Positions 16,609-24,854 of a stretch of DNA of 64,000 bases are shown one piece after another. The number at the start of each line of letters is the position of its first letter. Within the stretch, counting starts at the first letter, position 1. The notes beneath the pieces were generated by a model. That model saw only the letters and a program-made list of their open reading frames with translations. It had not been told where the DNA came from and made no database searches. Source of the stretch: Paraburkholderia sp. (lineage in GTDB: Bacteria > Pseudomonadota > Gammaproteobacteria > Burkholderiales > Burkholderiaceae); NCBI RefSeq assembly GCF_024281035.1, contig NZ_JAMXLH010000050.1, positions 212,585-276,584 on the forward strand. Reading direction: 5' to 3'. Position numbers and translations under genes: made by a program.

Positions 16609-17187
16609 ATGTCATTTACGCTCCCGCAGCTGCCGTTCGCGAAAAACGCTCTCGTTCCGCACATGTCGGAAGAAACGCTCGAGTTCCACTACGGCAAGCA
16701 TCACCAGGCTTACGTCACCAACCTGAACAACCTGATCCCGGGCACCGAGTTCGAAAAGCTCTCGCTCGAAGAGATCATCAAGAAGTCGTCGGGTGGCGTG
16801 TTCAACAATGCAGCCCAGATCTGGAATCACACGTTCTTCTGGAACAGCCTGTCGCCGCAGGGTGGCGGCGCGCCGGCCGGTGCGCTCGGCGACGCGATCA
16901 ACGCGAAGTGGGGTTCGTTCGACGCGTTCAAGGAAGCCTTCTCGAAGGCCGCAGTCGGCAACTTCGGCTCGGGCTGGACGTGGCTCGTGAAGAAGGCGGA
17001 CGGCTCGCTCGACATCGTGTCGACCAGCAACGCCGCCACGCCGCTCACCACCGATGCGAAGCCGCTCGTCACGATCGACGTCTGGGAACACGCGTATTAC
17101 ATCGACTACCGCAACGCGCGTCCGAAGTTCGTCGAAGCGTACTGGAACATCGTGAACTGGGACTTCGCCGCGAAGAATTTCGCCTGA
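16609..17187 (+). CDS. sodB: iron superoxide dismutase
   Basis: A 192-residue cytoplasmic enzyme dismutating superoxide. The four metal ligands are seen: His27 (HYGKHH), His74 (NHTFFW), Asp157 and His161 (DVWEHAYY). 'AAVGNFGSGWTWLV' is characteristic of Fe-type enzymes. No signal peptide. The start is fixed by GAAGGA about 8 bases upstream and by the conserved MSFTLPQLPF. It lies 289 bases after xseA with its own promoter, and ends at a strong bidirectional terminator. Confidence 0.97.
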   Translation: MSFTLPQLPFAKNALVPHMSEETLEFHYGKHHQAYVTNLNNLIPGTEFEKLSLEEIIKKSSGGVFNNAAQIWNHTFFWNSLSPQGGGAPAGALGDAINAKWGSFDAFKEAFSKAAVGNFGSGWTWLVKKADGSLDIVSTSNAATPLTTDAKPLVTIDVWEHAYYIDYRNARPKFVEAYWNIVNWDFAAKNFA

Positions 17188-17233
17188 GCGACAGCGCCAG
17201 CCGCGAATGCGCCGCATCGCGCGGCGCGCCTGC

Positions 17234-17269
17234 AAAAAACCCTCGATTTTTCAGGTCGAGGGTTTTTTT
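17234..17269. terminator. bidirectional terminator after sodB
   Basis: AAAAAACCCTCGA and TCGAGGGTTTTTTT flank a short loop; it serves sodB and the converging hydrolase gene. Confidence 0.88.
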
Positions 17270-17292
17270 ATGCCTGCAACGTATGCGCGTGC

Positions 17293-17868
17293 TTACGCCA
17301 GCGCGTCGATCACCTGCTGCGTCGAACGGACGTGACCCATGTGCGGGAACAGCTTGCTGAAGGTGAGGTGATGCATTTCCTCGTTCAGGCTCGACGTGGC
17401 GTCTTCGACGAACACAAGGCCGAAGCCCTGGTCGAATGCCGCGCGGGCCGTCGACTCGACGCCGAAGTTCGTCGCGATGCCGCCGAGCACGATCGTCTTG
17501 ATCCCGCGGCGGCGCAGTTGCAGTTCGAGGTCGGTGCCGTAGAACGCCCCCCACTGGCGCTTCGAGACGATCACGTCGCCCGGCTGCAGGCCGGTTTCGG
17601 GCACGAGTTCGGAAGCTTCGGCCGGGGCGGGCGGCGCGTCGGGCGCGCGCGAGGGCGCATCGGCCGACGGCAGGTGCAGTTCGTTGAGCAGTACGCGCAC
17701 CCACACGATCGCTGCGCCTTTCGCGCGCATCGTGTCGGCCAGTTGCTTCGCGCGCGCGACGACTTCTGTGCCGCTGTGCGGTGCGATCGGACGGCCCACG
17801 ATGCCGTGCTGCAGATCGATCATCACGAGCGCAGTGGTGCGCGGGTCGAGGGAAAGGGCTTGCGTCAT
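17293..17868 (-). CDS. isochorismatase-like (YecD-type) protein lacking the catalytic cysteine
   Basis: A 191-residue protein of the cysteine hydrolase superfamily that includes isochorismatases and nicotinamidases. The Asp18 (MIDLQ) and Lys103 (VSKRQWGAFYGT) of the usual Asp-Lys-Cys triad are present, but the cysteine position in the ATNxC motif is glycine (ATNFG, Gly136). E. coli YecD has the same substitution as I recall, so this looks like a conserved subgroup rather than decay. The substrate is unknown and classical hydrolase activity seems unlikely. It is divergent from a TetR gene; twin operator-like dyads lie between them. Confidence 0.88.
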   Translation of the reverse strand: MTQALSLDPRTTALVMIDLQHGIVGRPIAPHSGTEVVARAKQLADTMRAKGAAIVWVRVLLNELHLPSADAPSRAPDAPPAPAEASELVPETGLQPGDVIVSKRQWGAFYGTDLELQLRRRGIKTIVLGGIATNFGVESTARAAFDQGFGLVFVEDATSSLNEEMHHLTFSKLFPHMGHVRSTQQVIDALA

Positions 17869-17880
17869 GGATCACCAATA

Positions 17881-17898
17881 TGTGAGGATGAGCTCACA
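17881..17898. promoter_or_regulatory. TetR-type operator, site 1
   Basis: TGTGAG-N6-CTCACA is a perfect 6-bp inverted repeat 13 bases before the hydrolase start codon. Confidence 0.6.
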
Positions 17899-17911
17899 TT
17901 ATCGTACAGAA

Positions 17912-17929
17912 TGTGAGGGAGGGCTCAGG
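17912..17929. promoter_or_regulatory. TetR-type operator, site 2
   Basis: TGTGAG-N6-CTCAGG repeats site 1 with two mismatches, 31 bp away (three helical turns), immediately before the TetR start codon at 17931. Confidence 0.5.
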
Positions 17930-17930
17930 T

Positions 17931-18551
17931 ATGGCGCGGGCCGCGAAAGACGATCCGGCCGCTTCGCGACGCGTGCCGCGTCAGGAGCGCGCAGCGCGCA
18001 CGGTCGAGGCGCTGCTGGCGGCGGCGGGCGACGCTATTGCTGAGCACGGCTTCGAAGGCGCGACGATGACGCAGATCGCCCAGCAGGCCGGCGTGTCGAT
18101 CGGCGCGGCGTATCAGTACTTTCCGAATAAGGAGGCAGTCGTGTTCGCGCTGCGCAAGCGCTATGGCGACGAGATCGACGCGCGCTGGAGCGCGCTGATC
18201 GAAGCCGACGATGCCGCGTTGCCGCTGGCGGAACTGGCCGGGCGGCTGTTCGATCTGATGGTCGAATTGATGGCGGACTATCCGGCGTATCTGCCGCTGC
18301 TTTCGGTGCCGCTCGGGTTCCGCCGCGACGCCGCCACGCGCAACCGGCTGCGCGAGCGCTTCGCCGCGCTCTTCAGGCGCTACAACGCAGGGCTCGGCGC
18401 CGATGAGGCGTTTCGTATCGCCGAAGTGATGCTGGAGGTCATCAAGAGCCTCAATCCGCTCTACGCGGCGGCCAAGCCGAAAGAGCGCAAGCTGCTCGTG
18501 GCCGAGTACAAGGGCGTGCTCTCGACGTGGCTGGCCGTGCGGCTAGGCTGA
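17931..18551 (+). CDS. TetR-family transcriptional regulator
   Basis: A 206-residue regulator with the N-terminal TetR helix-turn-helix 'ATMTQIAQQAGVSIGAAYQYFPNKEAVV' (about residues 45-75) and an all-helical effector domain, including 'RRDAATRNRLRERFAALFRRY'. ATG at 17931 is preferred over GTG at 17913, which lies inside an operator-like dyad. Divergent from the YecD-like gene, with two matching palindromes between them, so it most likely represses that gene and itself. Effector unknown. Confidence 0.9.
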   Translation: MARAAKDDPAASRRVPRQERAARTVEALLAAAGDAIAEHGFEGATMTQIAQQAGVSIGAAYQYFPNKEAVVFALRKRYGDEIDARWSALIEADDAALPLAELAGRLFDLMVELMADYPAYLPLLSVPLGFRRDAATRNRLRERFAALFRRYNAGLGADEAFRIAEVMLEVIKSLNPLYAAAKPKERKLLVAEYKGVLSTWLAVRLG

Positions 18552-18643
18552 CGCTGCATGCACGGTGCGGTGCGCCTTGCGCGCCGCGCGAAGGCGGGTG
18601 AGTGCGCTCTTGTCCCTCCTTGCCCCTACGTGCTGACTTGCCG

Positions 18644-19945
18644 CTACTTGCTGCCTGCCGCGCCGGTTTCCTCACGGCGATACGCGGCCACTTCCCAGTT
18701 GATGTCGACGCACAGCACCTGCAAACCGTGCGGCGTTTGCGCGGCGATCGACGCGGTCACGCACAGGTGCGCCTCGTTGATCGACAGATAGGGCGGCGTG
18801 ACGTGAACGCGGCCCGGCGTGCGCATTGCACCGATGAAATACGGCCTGCGTTCCCAGCTTGCGCCCTCCGAATGCAGGAGCGGGCGAAAGCGCTTCGCGC
18901 GCTGCGTCGCGCGCGCGACCGGCAGCACGTTGTCGCCGATCTGGCGGCCCGACGCGTCGAGCAGGAAGCAGCGCGCCGTCTCGTGCAGGCCGAGCAGCGG
19001 CTGCGTGGCTTCGGCCATGGGCACGCCCTCGCCGAGCTGTGCGCCCGCGGTTTCGAGCGCGCCCATGTACGGCGCGAGCCGGGTCGACTGTGCGCGCTCG
19101 CGCGCGCTGATGCATCCGCGCAGGCGCGCCGAGAGATCGTCCATCAGCTTCGACGCGGTGGCGGGCAGCACCGGCTCGACGTCGGGCCGTGCGAAGTAGG
19201 TGCCCTGCACGAAATCGGCGTTGCTTTCCAGCGCAATGAGCGCGTCGCGTTCGGTCGCGAGACCGCCCACCAGCACGAGCTGCCCGGACTCGTGCAGCAT
19301 CGAGACGAGCCCCGGCAGCACGCGTTCGATATGCGCGTGGCGGCTCGCCTGCGCGAGCAGGCTGCGGTCGAGCGTGACGATATCCGGGCGCAGTTGCCAC
19401 ACGCGGTCGATGTTCGAATGTTTCGCACCGAAGCCGTCCAGTGCGATCACGAAGCCGCTTTTGCGCAGCCCGTCGATGATTTCCGCGAAGCGCAGATTTT
19501 CGCCGCCTGCCTGTTCCGACACTTCGAGCACCACGCGCTGCGGCTGCAGCCCGAGCGCCTTGATGCCCGCGAGCAGCGCGTCGCCGTAGCTCGTGTCCAT
19601 GAGTGCGGCGGGATGCAGGCTCAGGAAGAGCCATTCGTCATGCGAATCGAAGGCGTTGAAGTTGCCGAGGTGCAGCGATTCGGCGAGGCGGCCGAGTTCC
19701 AGCAGATCGCCGCGGCGCGCGGCCTGTGTGAAGACTTCCTGGGAGGGGACCTGCTGGCCGTGCTCATCGTGCGCGCGCAGCGACGCGTGGTAGCCGATCG
19801 CGCGGCGGTGCGCGACCGAAAACACCGGCTGGAACACGCTGAAAATGGTGTAGCTGCCGTACAGCACGGTGCGCCGGGCGCCCTGCTCGCCGGCGACGGG
19901 GCGCGACTGGAAGCCGGGGGGATCGAGTTCGATCATGCTCGTCAT
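18644..19945 (-). CDS. degenerate EAL-domain protein with C-terminal YkuI-type sensor domain
   Basis: A 433-residue protein. Residues about 30-265 align with the EAL c-di-GMP phosphodiesterase fold ('SYTIFSVFQPVFSV', 'VVLEVSEQ', 'QGTYFARP'). The catalytic residues are mostly lost: EAL is HAS (residues 53-55), the DD pair is DG (170-171), the KID lysine is Thr191, and the EGVET glutamate is glycine. The C-terminal third ('RPYFIGAMRTPGRVHVTPPYLSINEAHLCVTASIAA') resembles the PAS/Cache-like YkuI_C domain. It should bind c-di-GMP or a partner rather than cleave it (inference). No membrane segment; likely cytoplasmic. Confidence 0.88.
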   Translation of the reverse strand: MTSMIELDPPGFQSRPVAGEQGARRTVLYGSYTIFSVFQPVFSVAHRRAIGYHASLRAHDEHGQQVPSQEVFTQAARRGDLLELGRLAESLHLGNFNAFDSHDEWLFLSLHPAALMDTSYGDALLAGIKALGLQPQRVVLEVSEQAGGENLRFAEIIDGLRKSGFVIALDGFGAKHSNIDRVWQLRPDIVTLDRSLLAQASRHAHIERVLPGLVSMLHESGQLVLVGGLATERDALIALESNADFVQGTYFARPDVEPVLPATASKLMDDLSARLRGCISARERAQSTRLAPYMGALETAGAQLGEGVPMAEATQPLLGLHETARCFLLDASGRQIGDNVLPVARATQRAKRFRPLLHSEGASWERRPYFIGAMRTPGRVHVTPPYLSINEAHLCVTASIAAQTPHGLQVLCVDINWEVAAYRREETGAAGSK

Positions 19946-20407
19946 TTCGATGGATGCGCGCGTGGCAGATGCCGCGCCTGAGCGACAAGTTTACAGGATA
20001 GGTCAGCAAAAAGTATGCGAGCCCGGGAACACAGCGCGCGGTCGCGTTTCGCTGCGCACGCAGCGTGTGACGTCCGGCGCACACCGGCGCTCGCGGTGCA
20101 TCGGGCGCGCGAGCGCGCACCGCGCGGCGGCGGTGTGCACTGCTGCGGTGCGGGCGGTGCGGGCGGTGCGGGCGGTGCGGGTGGTGCGGGCGGTGCGGGT
20201 TGTGCGGGTTGTGCGGGCGGTGCGGGCGGTGCGGATGGCGCGCGCGGTGCGGTCGGCGCGGCAAGCGCTAGTCGGGCTGGCGGTACTCGCGGTGCGTACG
20301 GCACGCGCCAAGGTGTGCCGACGCGCCTTGATTCGGCGACCAGGCAGCCGGCGCAGTGGCGGGGCGATGTGCGCCGCCACTGCGCGCAACCGCATGCCCG
20401 GGCGCGG
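19946..20407. other. spacer upstream of the EAL gene with a 9-bp minisatellite
   Basis: These 462 bases separate the exporter gene from the EAL gene, both leftward. The main feature is the 9-bp array at 20145-20261. All three frames through the array stay open and would encode Pro/His/Arg, Ala/Pro or Thr/Ala/Arg repeats, but no ribosome-binding site or family supports a gene. Confidence 0.5.
20145..20261. repeat. 9-bp tandem array, thirteen units
   Basis: Consensus GCGGTGCGG repeated 13 times in strict register, with seven perfect units in 20145-20252 and others differing at one or two bases (GTGGTGCGG, GTTGTGCGG, ATGGCGCGC). It lies about 200 bp upstream of the EAL gene start. Confidence 0.9.
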
Positions 20408-21844
20408 TTACGTGCGCTCGGAAGGGTCGGTTTTCTTGGCGGTATGGCGCAGATCGGGCGAAAGCTGCCCGAAGATCCACGACGTGCCTGCGGTGATGAT
20501 GCCCACGCAGATGAACGTCGCGTGGAAGGCGGGGATCACGCTCGAGCCGGTGTGGTGCCCGATGAGCCCCGTGAAGGTCGTGAGCAGCGCGCCCGCGACG
20601 GTCACGCCGAGGCTCATCGAAAGCATCTGCACGAGCGAGAACAGGCTGTTGCCGCTGCTCGCGCCGCCCGTGCCGAGATCCTTCAGCGTGAGCGTGTTCA
20701 TCGCCGTGAACTGCATCGAATTCACCGCGCCGAAGAGCGCCAGTTGCACGATGCGCAGCCACAGCGGCTCGTTGGGCGTCGAGAGCGCGAAGCTCGCCAT
20801 CGCGAGGCCCACGAGCACCGTGTTCGTCACGAGCACGCGCCGGTAGCCGTAGCGCATGATGAGGTGCGTGATGAGCCGCTTCGAGAACATGCCCGCGGCA
20901 GCCGTGGGCAGCATCATGAGGCCCGCCTGGAACGGCGTGTACCCGAGCGCCACCTGCAGCAAGAGCGGAATCAGATACGGCATGGCGCCGCTGCCGATCC
21001 GCGCGAACAGGTTGCCGAGCAGGCCCACGCTGAACGTGTCGATCTTGAACAGTTCGAGCGAAAAGATCGGCCGTGGCGTGCGCACCGCATGCAGGCCGTA
21101 GGCGACGAACGCGGCGAGCGAAAGGATCAGCAACACGAGCACGGTGGCGTGCTGGATGCCGAGTTCGGTGCGGCCGTCGAGCGCGAACGTGATCGTCACC
21201 ATCGCCGTGACGAGCATCAGGTAGCCGCTCAGGTCGAAGCGGGGTGTGTCGGGATTGCGGCTGTCGGGCATGAAGATGAACGTCGCGATGCAGCCGACAA
21301 TGCCCACCGGCACGTTGATGAGGAAGATCCAGTGCCACGACGCGATCTGCACGAGCCAGCCGCCGAGCGTCGGCCCGATCAGCGGGCCGATCAGGCCCGG
21401 AATCGCGACGAACGAGAGCGCGGGCAAATAGCGTTCGGCGGGGAATGTGCGCAGCACCGCGAGCCGGCCGACCGGCAGCAGCATCGCGCCGCCCACGCCC
21501 TGCACGATGCGCGCGAGTACGAGCCGGTCGAGCGTGGGCGCGCTCGCGCAGAGCACCGAGCCGATCGTGAACACCAGGATCGCGCCGAGGAACACGCGGC
21601 GCGTGCCGAGTCTGTCAGCGAGCCAGCCGGAGACCGGGATCATCACGGCCATCGTCAGCGAGTACGCGATCACGACCGACTGCATGCTGAGCGGGCGCTC
21701 GCCGAGGCTCTTCGCCATCGCGGGCAGCGCCGTGTTGACGATGGTCGAATCGAGGGTCTGCATGAAAAAGCCGGTGGCGACGAGCCACAGCAGCACGGAC
21801 AACGAGCGGCGCGACGGCGCGGATGACAGGCTAGGGGCGGACAT
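20408..21844 (-). CDS. mdtD: MdtD-like multidrug exporter (MFS, DHA2 family)
   Basis: A 478-residue inner-membrane proton antiporter with about 14 hydrophobic segments. The N-terminal 'GFFMQTLDSTIVNTALPAMAKSLGE' (motif D1) and 'SGWLADRLGTRRVF' (motif A), then 'LVLARIVQGVGGAMLLPVGRLAVLR' (motif C region) define the DHA2 drug-exporter family. Across its length, including 'SSMNTLTLKDL'-like 'FTAMNTLTLKDLGTGGASSGNSL', it matches E. coli MdtD as I remember it. The gene stands apart from any MdtABC pump here. The natural substrate is unknown; GntR and EAL genes are neighbours by position only. Confidence 0.87.
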   Translation of the reverse strand: MSAPSLSSAPSRRSLSVLLWLVATGFFMQTLDSTIVNTALPAMAKSLGERPLSMQSVVIAYSLTMAVMIPVSGWLADRLGTRRVFLGAILVFTIGSVLCASAPTLDRLVLARIVQGVGGAMLLPVGRLAVLRTFPAERYLPALSFVAIPGLIGPLIGPTLGGWLVQIASWHWIFLINVPVGIVGCIATFIFMPDSRNPDTPRFDLSGYLMLVTAMVTITFALDGRTELGIQHATVLVLLILSLAAFVAYGLHAVRTPRPIFSLELFKIDTFSVGLLGNLFARIGSGAMPYLIPLLLQVALGYTPFQAGLMMLPTAAAGMFSKRLITHLIMRYGYRRVLVTNTVLVGLAMASFALSTPNEPLWLRIVQLALFGAVNSMQFTAMNTLTLKDLGTGGASSGNSLFSLVQMLSMSLGVTVAGALLTTFTGLIGHHTGSSVIPAFHATFICVGIITAGTSWIFGQLSPDLRHTAKKTDPSERT

Positions 21845-21998
21845 GGGCGATGGCTGGAGCGCTCAGGCGCGTGGCGGGCAGCCGTCATTCTAGGGAAAAC
21901 TGCGCAGCGGCGTGCGCAGGCGCCACGGCGCGGTTCGCGCGCCCATCGGCGCTGACGGGCACGAACGGCACGCGCGGCCCGTACGCCCCACGTGAACG

Positions 21999-22745
21999 CT
22001 ACTTGCGCAATTCCGCGACGAAGTCGTAGTAGTCGTTGCGGCAGTAGGTGTCGGTCAACTCGATTGCGCGGTGGTCGGCGGTGTAGCCCACGCGCGTGAT
22101 CAGCAGCAGCGCTTCGTTGGGGGCGATGCTCATCTGACGCGCGATTTCTTCGCTCGCGTTGACCGCGCGAAAGTGTTGCAGCGCGCGCACGATCGCGAGA
22201 CCGCGCTGTTCGAGGAAGCTGTAGAGCGAGTCGCCGATGGCTTCCGGATCGGGAATCAGCGCGGCCGGAAAGGTCGAATTCTCGACGGCCATCACGATGC
22301 CGTCGGCGAGCCGCAGACGCTTGAGCCGCGTCACCGTAGAGGCTGGCGAGAGCCCGAGCTGGATCACTTCATCGCGGCTCGCGGGCTGGATTTCGCGCGA
22401 GAGCCAGCGCGAACTCGGCGTGAAGCCGCGCTGGCGCAGCATTTCGCTGAAGCTCGTGAGACGCGAGAGCGGATCTTCGTAGCGCGGCGTGATGAAGCTG
22501 CCCGCGCCCTGCGTGCGGCGGATCAGCCCCTGTTCGACGAGCAGCGCAATGGCCTTGCGCGCGGTGATGCGCGAGACGCCGAGCGCATCGGCGAGCACGC
22601 GCTCGGAAGGCAGTGCCTCCCCGGCGTTCCAGCGGTTCTCGTGGATCGCGCTGCTCAGCTTGCGCGCGAGCTGCAGATAGAGCGGCGTATCGTTTTCCGG
22701 GTCCGGGCGCAGATTGCGCCAGCGGTCTTCCGTGGATGCGTTCAT
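21999..22745 (-). CDS. GntR-family regulator, HutC subfamily with UTRA domain
   Basis: A 248-residue regulator. The winged helix-turn-helix is at about residues 20-85 ('LPSERVLADALGVSRITARKAIALLVEQGLIRRTQGAGSFI'), followed by a UTRA effector domain ('SRWLSREIQPASRDEVIQLGLSPASTVTRLKRLR'). The sequence is close to the NagR/DasR-like group that responds to amino-sugar phosphates, but no nag genes are nearby. The start MNASTEDRWRNL at 22745 gives the normal length. Divergent from the aldo-keto reductase gene across 225 bases. Confidence 0.88.
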   Translation of the reverse strand: MNASTEDRWRNLRPDPENDTPLYLQLARKLSSAIHENRWNAGEALPSERVLADALGVSRITARKAIALLVEQGLIRRTQGAGSFITPRYEDPLSRLTSFSEMLRQRGFTPSSRWLSREIQPASRDEVIQLGLSPASTVTRLKRLRLADGIVMAVENSTFPAALIPDPEAIGDSLYSFLEQRGLAIVRALQHFRAVNASEEIARQMSIAPNEALLLITRVGYTADHRAIELTDTYCRNDYYDFVAELRK

Positions 22746-22970
22746 GGGAAGCGGGCATGAAAGGCGAACGCCGATTTTATGACAGACGCCTGTGAAGACG
22801 CCATCGGGCAACGCACCGATGTCCTCACGATCGCGCGCCGTGCGGGACGATACACTGGCCTTTTCGCCAGTTTTGCGACGTTTTACGATCTTTCGTTATG
22901 TTTATCGCCGACGATTGCCGTATCCGCACAACGCACATCGAACATAGCACGGCGCAAGGAGCCAGCCATC

Positions 22971-23816
22971 ATGACGACCGAAATCCCCCGCATTGCGCTG
23001 CCCGACGGCGAGCGTATTCCGAAGCTGGGACAGGGCACGTGGGAGATGGGCGAGCGCGCCGTGCGCCGCGCCGAGGAAATTGCCGCACTGCGCGAGGGCG
23101 TGGCGCTCGGCATGACGCTCATCGACACCGCCGAAATGTACGGTGACGGCGCGACCGAACGGCTCGTGGGCGAAGCGTTGCGCGGACTGCGCGACGAAGT
23201 GTTTCTCGTGAGCAAGGTGTATCCGCACCATGCGAGCCGGCGCGGCATGCAGGCGGCGTGCGAGGCGAGCCTGAAACGTCTCGGCACCGACCGGCTCGAC
23301 CTCTACCTGCTGCACTGGCGCGGGAGCGTGCCGCTTGCACAGACGGTCGAGGGCTTCGAGGCGCTCGTGCGAGCGGGCAAGATTCGCCACTGGGGCGTGA
23401 GCAACTTCGATACCGACGACATGGAGGAACTCTTCGCCGTATCGTGCGGCAAGGGATGCGCGACCAACCAGATCCTCTACAACGTCGCGCGGCGCGGGCC
23501 TGAATTCGACCTGCTGCCGTGGTGCGCGCGCCATCACATGCCGGTGATGGCGTACAGCCCGGTCGATCACGCACGGCTGCCGCGGCGCTCGCCACTCGAC
23601 GGCATCGCGCACGCCCGCGGCGTGTCGGTCTATCGCGTGGCGATTGCGTGGGTGCTGCGTCAGCCGGGCGTGTGCGCGATCCCGAAGGCCGCGCGCATCG
23701 ACCACGTGCGCGACAACCGTGCGGCGCTCGATCTCGAACTGAGTGCGCAGGAGCACGCGGCGCTGGACGCGTACTTCAGGCCGCCGCGCACCAAACAGCC
23801 GCTGGACATGCTCTGA
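22971..23816 (+). CDS. aldo-keto reductase
   Basis: A 281-residue NADPH-dependent TIM-barrel oxidoreductase. The catalytic tetrad is visible: Asp52, Tyr57 (DTAEMYGDG), Lys82 (VSKVYPHH) and His115 (LLHWRG). Cofactor motif 'IPKAARIDHVRDNRAAL' lies near the C-terminus. The start at 22971 follows CAAGGAG. It resembles bacterial AKR5-like enzymes such as YeaE that reduce methylglyoxal and other aldehydes (family knowledge); substrate not determinable. Divergent from the GntR regulator, which might control it. Confidence 0.9.
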   Translation: MTTEIPRIALPDGERIPKLGQGTWEMGERAVRRAEEIAALREGVALGMTLIDTAEMYGDGATERLVGEALRGLRDEVFLVSKVYPHHASRRGMQAACEASLKRLGTDRLDLYLLHWRGSVPLAQTVEGFEALVRAGKIRHWGVSNFDTDDMEELFAVSCGKGCATNQILYNVARRGPEFDLLPWCARHHMPVMAYSPVDHARLPRRSPLDGIAHARGVSVYRVAIAWVLRQPGVCAIPKAARIDHVRDNRAALDLELSAQEHAALDAYFRPPRTKQPLDML

Positions 23817-24059
23817 CGTTGGATCGGCGCGCGTGGCGGGTGGATACGCGCGCTGAACACGGTTTCAGCGCCATCGCGTCAAAGCGGAATTCGCGACGCG
23901 AAGATGCAGCAGGGGAAGCCGAGGTCCGGCCCCCGGCTGCGCTGCCCGGTCGTGGGGCCGGGATGCCGCCGTCGATGCCGCGCCTGACGCGAGCGGCCGT
24001 CGTGCCGGCTCGCGCTGGCTTTGGCGGCACGGGCGGCGCGGGCGCTTTGCGGGGCGAGA

Positions 24060-24332
24060 TCAATGACCGTTGCCATGGCCGCCTTCGTGTCCGCCGTCCG
24101 GACTGCTCGCCGGATCGTTTGCCGGATCGCAGGCCGTGCCGGAGTCCCCGACGGCCGTGTCCGCTAGCGCGATGAACTGCGTGGCGATTGCGTCGGCCGC
24201 GCCGCTGTCCGCAGCGCGGGCCGCGATCCCCGGCAACAGGAAGCCTGCCCCGATCGCATACATCGCCACACCCCGTATCGACCAACCCCGTAGTAATAAA
24301 CAGTAGTGCTTATCGCATATCGTGTTTTTCAT
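24060..24332 (-). CDS. small secreted hypothetical protein with His/Gly-rich tail
   Basis: A possible 90-residue protein starting MKNTICDKHYC at 24332. A hydrophobic segment 'AMYAIGAGFLLPGIAARA' followed by ADSGAAD looks like a signal peptide with an Ala-x-Ala cleavage site. The mature part would be about 50 residues ending GGHEGGHGNGH, a potential metal-binding tail. I do not recognise a family. The ribosome-binding site is only fair (GGGGCGAAG). The upstream frame extends to 24413 without a better start. It stands alone between the aldo-keto reductase and the ABC operon; it may be a chance frame. Confidence 0.4.
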   Translation of the reverse strand: MKNTICDKHYCLLLRGWSIRGVAMYAIGAGFLLPGIAARAADSGAADAIATQFIALADTAVGDSGTACDPANDPASSPDGGHEGGHGNGH

Positions 24333-24854
24333 GGTCTTCGCCCCGGGAAGCGCCGGCGTAATCGCGCCGACGCCTCTCGTGCGCCTGATATCCGGCGACA
24401 TGCTGTCGTGCACGCACGCCGATCCCCGTCAGGTCACCACCACGGTGCGTCGTCAAGCGCATGGGAGCTGACGCAGGCGGCTTGGAGGGCATCCGGTCGA
24501 CGAAGCGTCGGAAAGCCGGAACGAGCAGGGCGACTTGCCGATTGCCGACACCCGCGGGGGCGGGCGGCAGAAAACAAGTGCACGATGCGCCAGGTGGTCC
24601 GCTGGTCTCGCGTGATTACCCGCCCTACGACGCGGCAGGCCAGCGCCCGGATGCCTGGTCTTGATCTAGCGAGTTATGTGCCATTGGACGCTCGGCCGCT
24701 TCGCAGCGGCATCCGGCGATCTTCACGGTGCGTGCGCGACGCGAAACGCATCAAAAACGTATCGATGATGAAACGCGCGGCGCATCTTTCGGGCGTTTCG
24801 CGCAGCAGACGCGCACTGTGTTTCACGTCTCACGTCTCACGCGATGCGCGAACA
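24333..24854. other. 522-base spacer before the ABC operon's 3' end
   Basis: I find no credible gene, promoter or terminator. CACGTCTCACGTCTCACG near 24825 is a small direct repeat just past the stop of the ABC ATPase gene. Base composition is slightly less GC-rich than the neighbouring genes. Confidence 0.4.

Noticed and set aside
17881..17898. CRP-type site (TGTGA..TCACA)
   Set aside because: The half-sites are separated by 8 bases rather than 6, and a second copy with the same spacing lies nearby, which fits a dedicated TetR operator better than CRP.
19764..20264. Leftward frame encoding Pro-His-Arg repeats across the 9-bp array
   Set aside because: It results from the 9-bp minisatellite being divisible by three; it overlaps the EAL gene and has no start signal.
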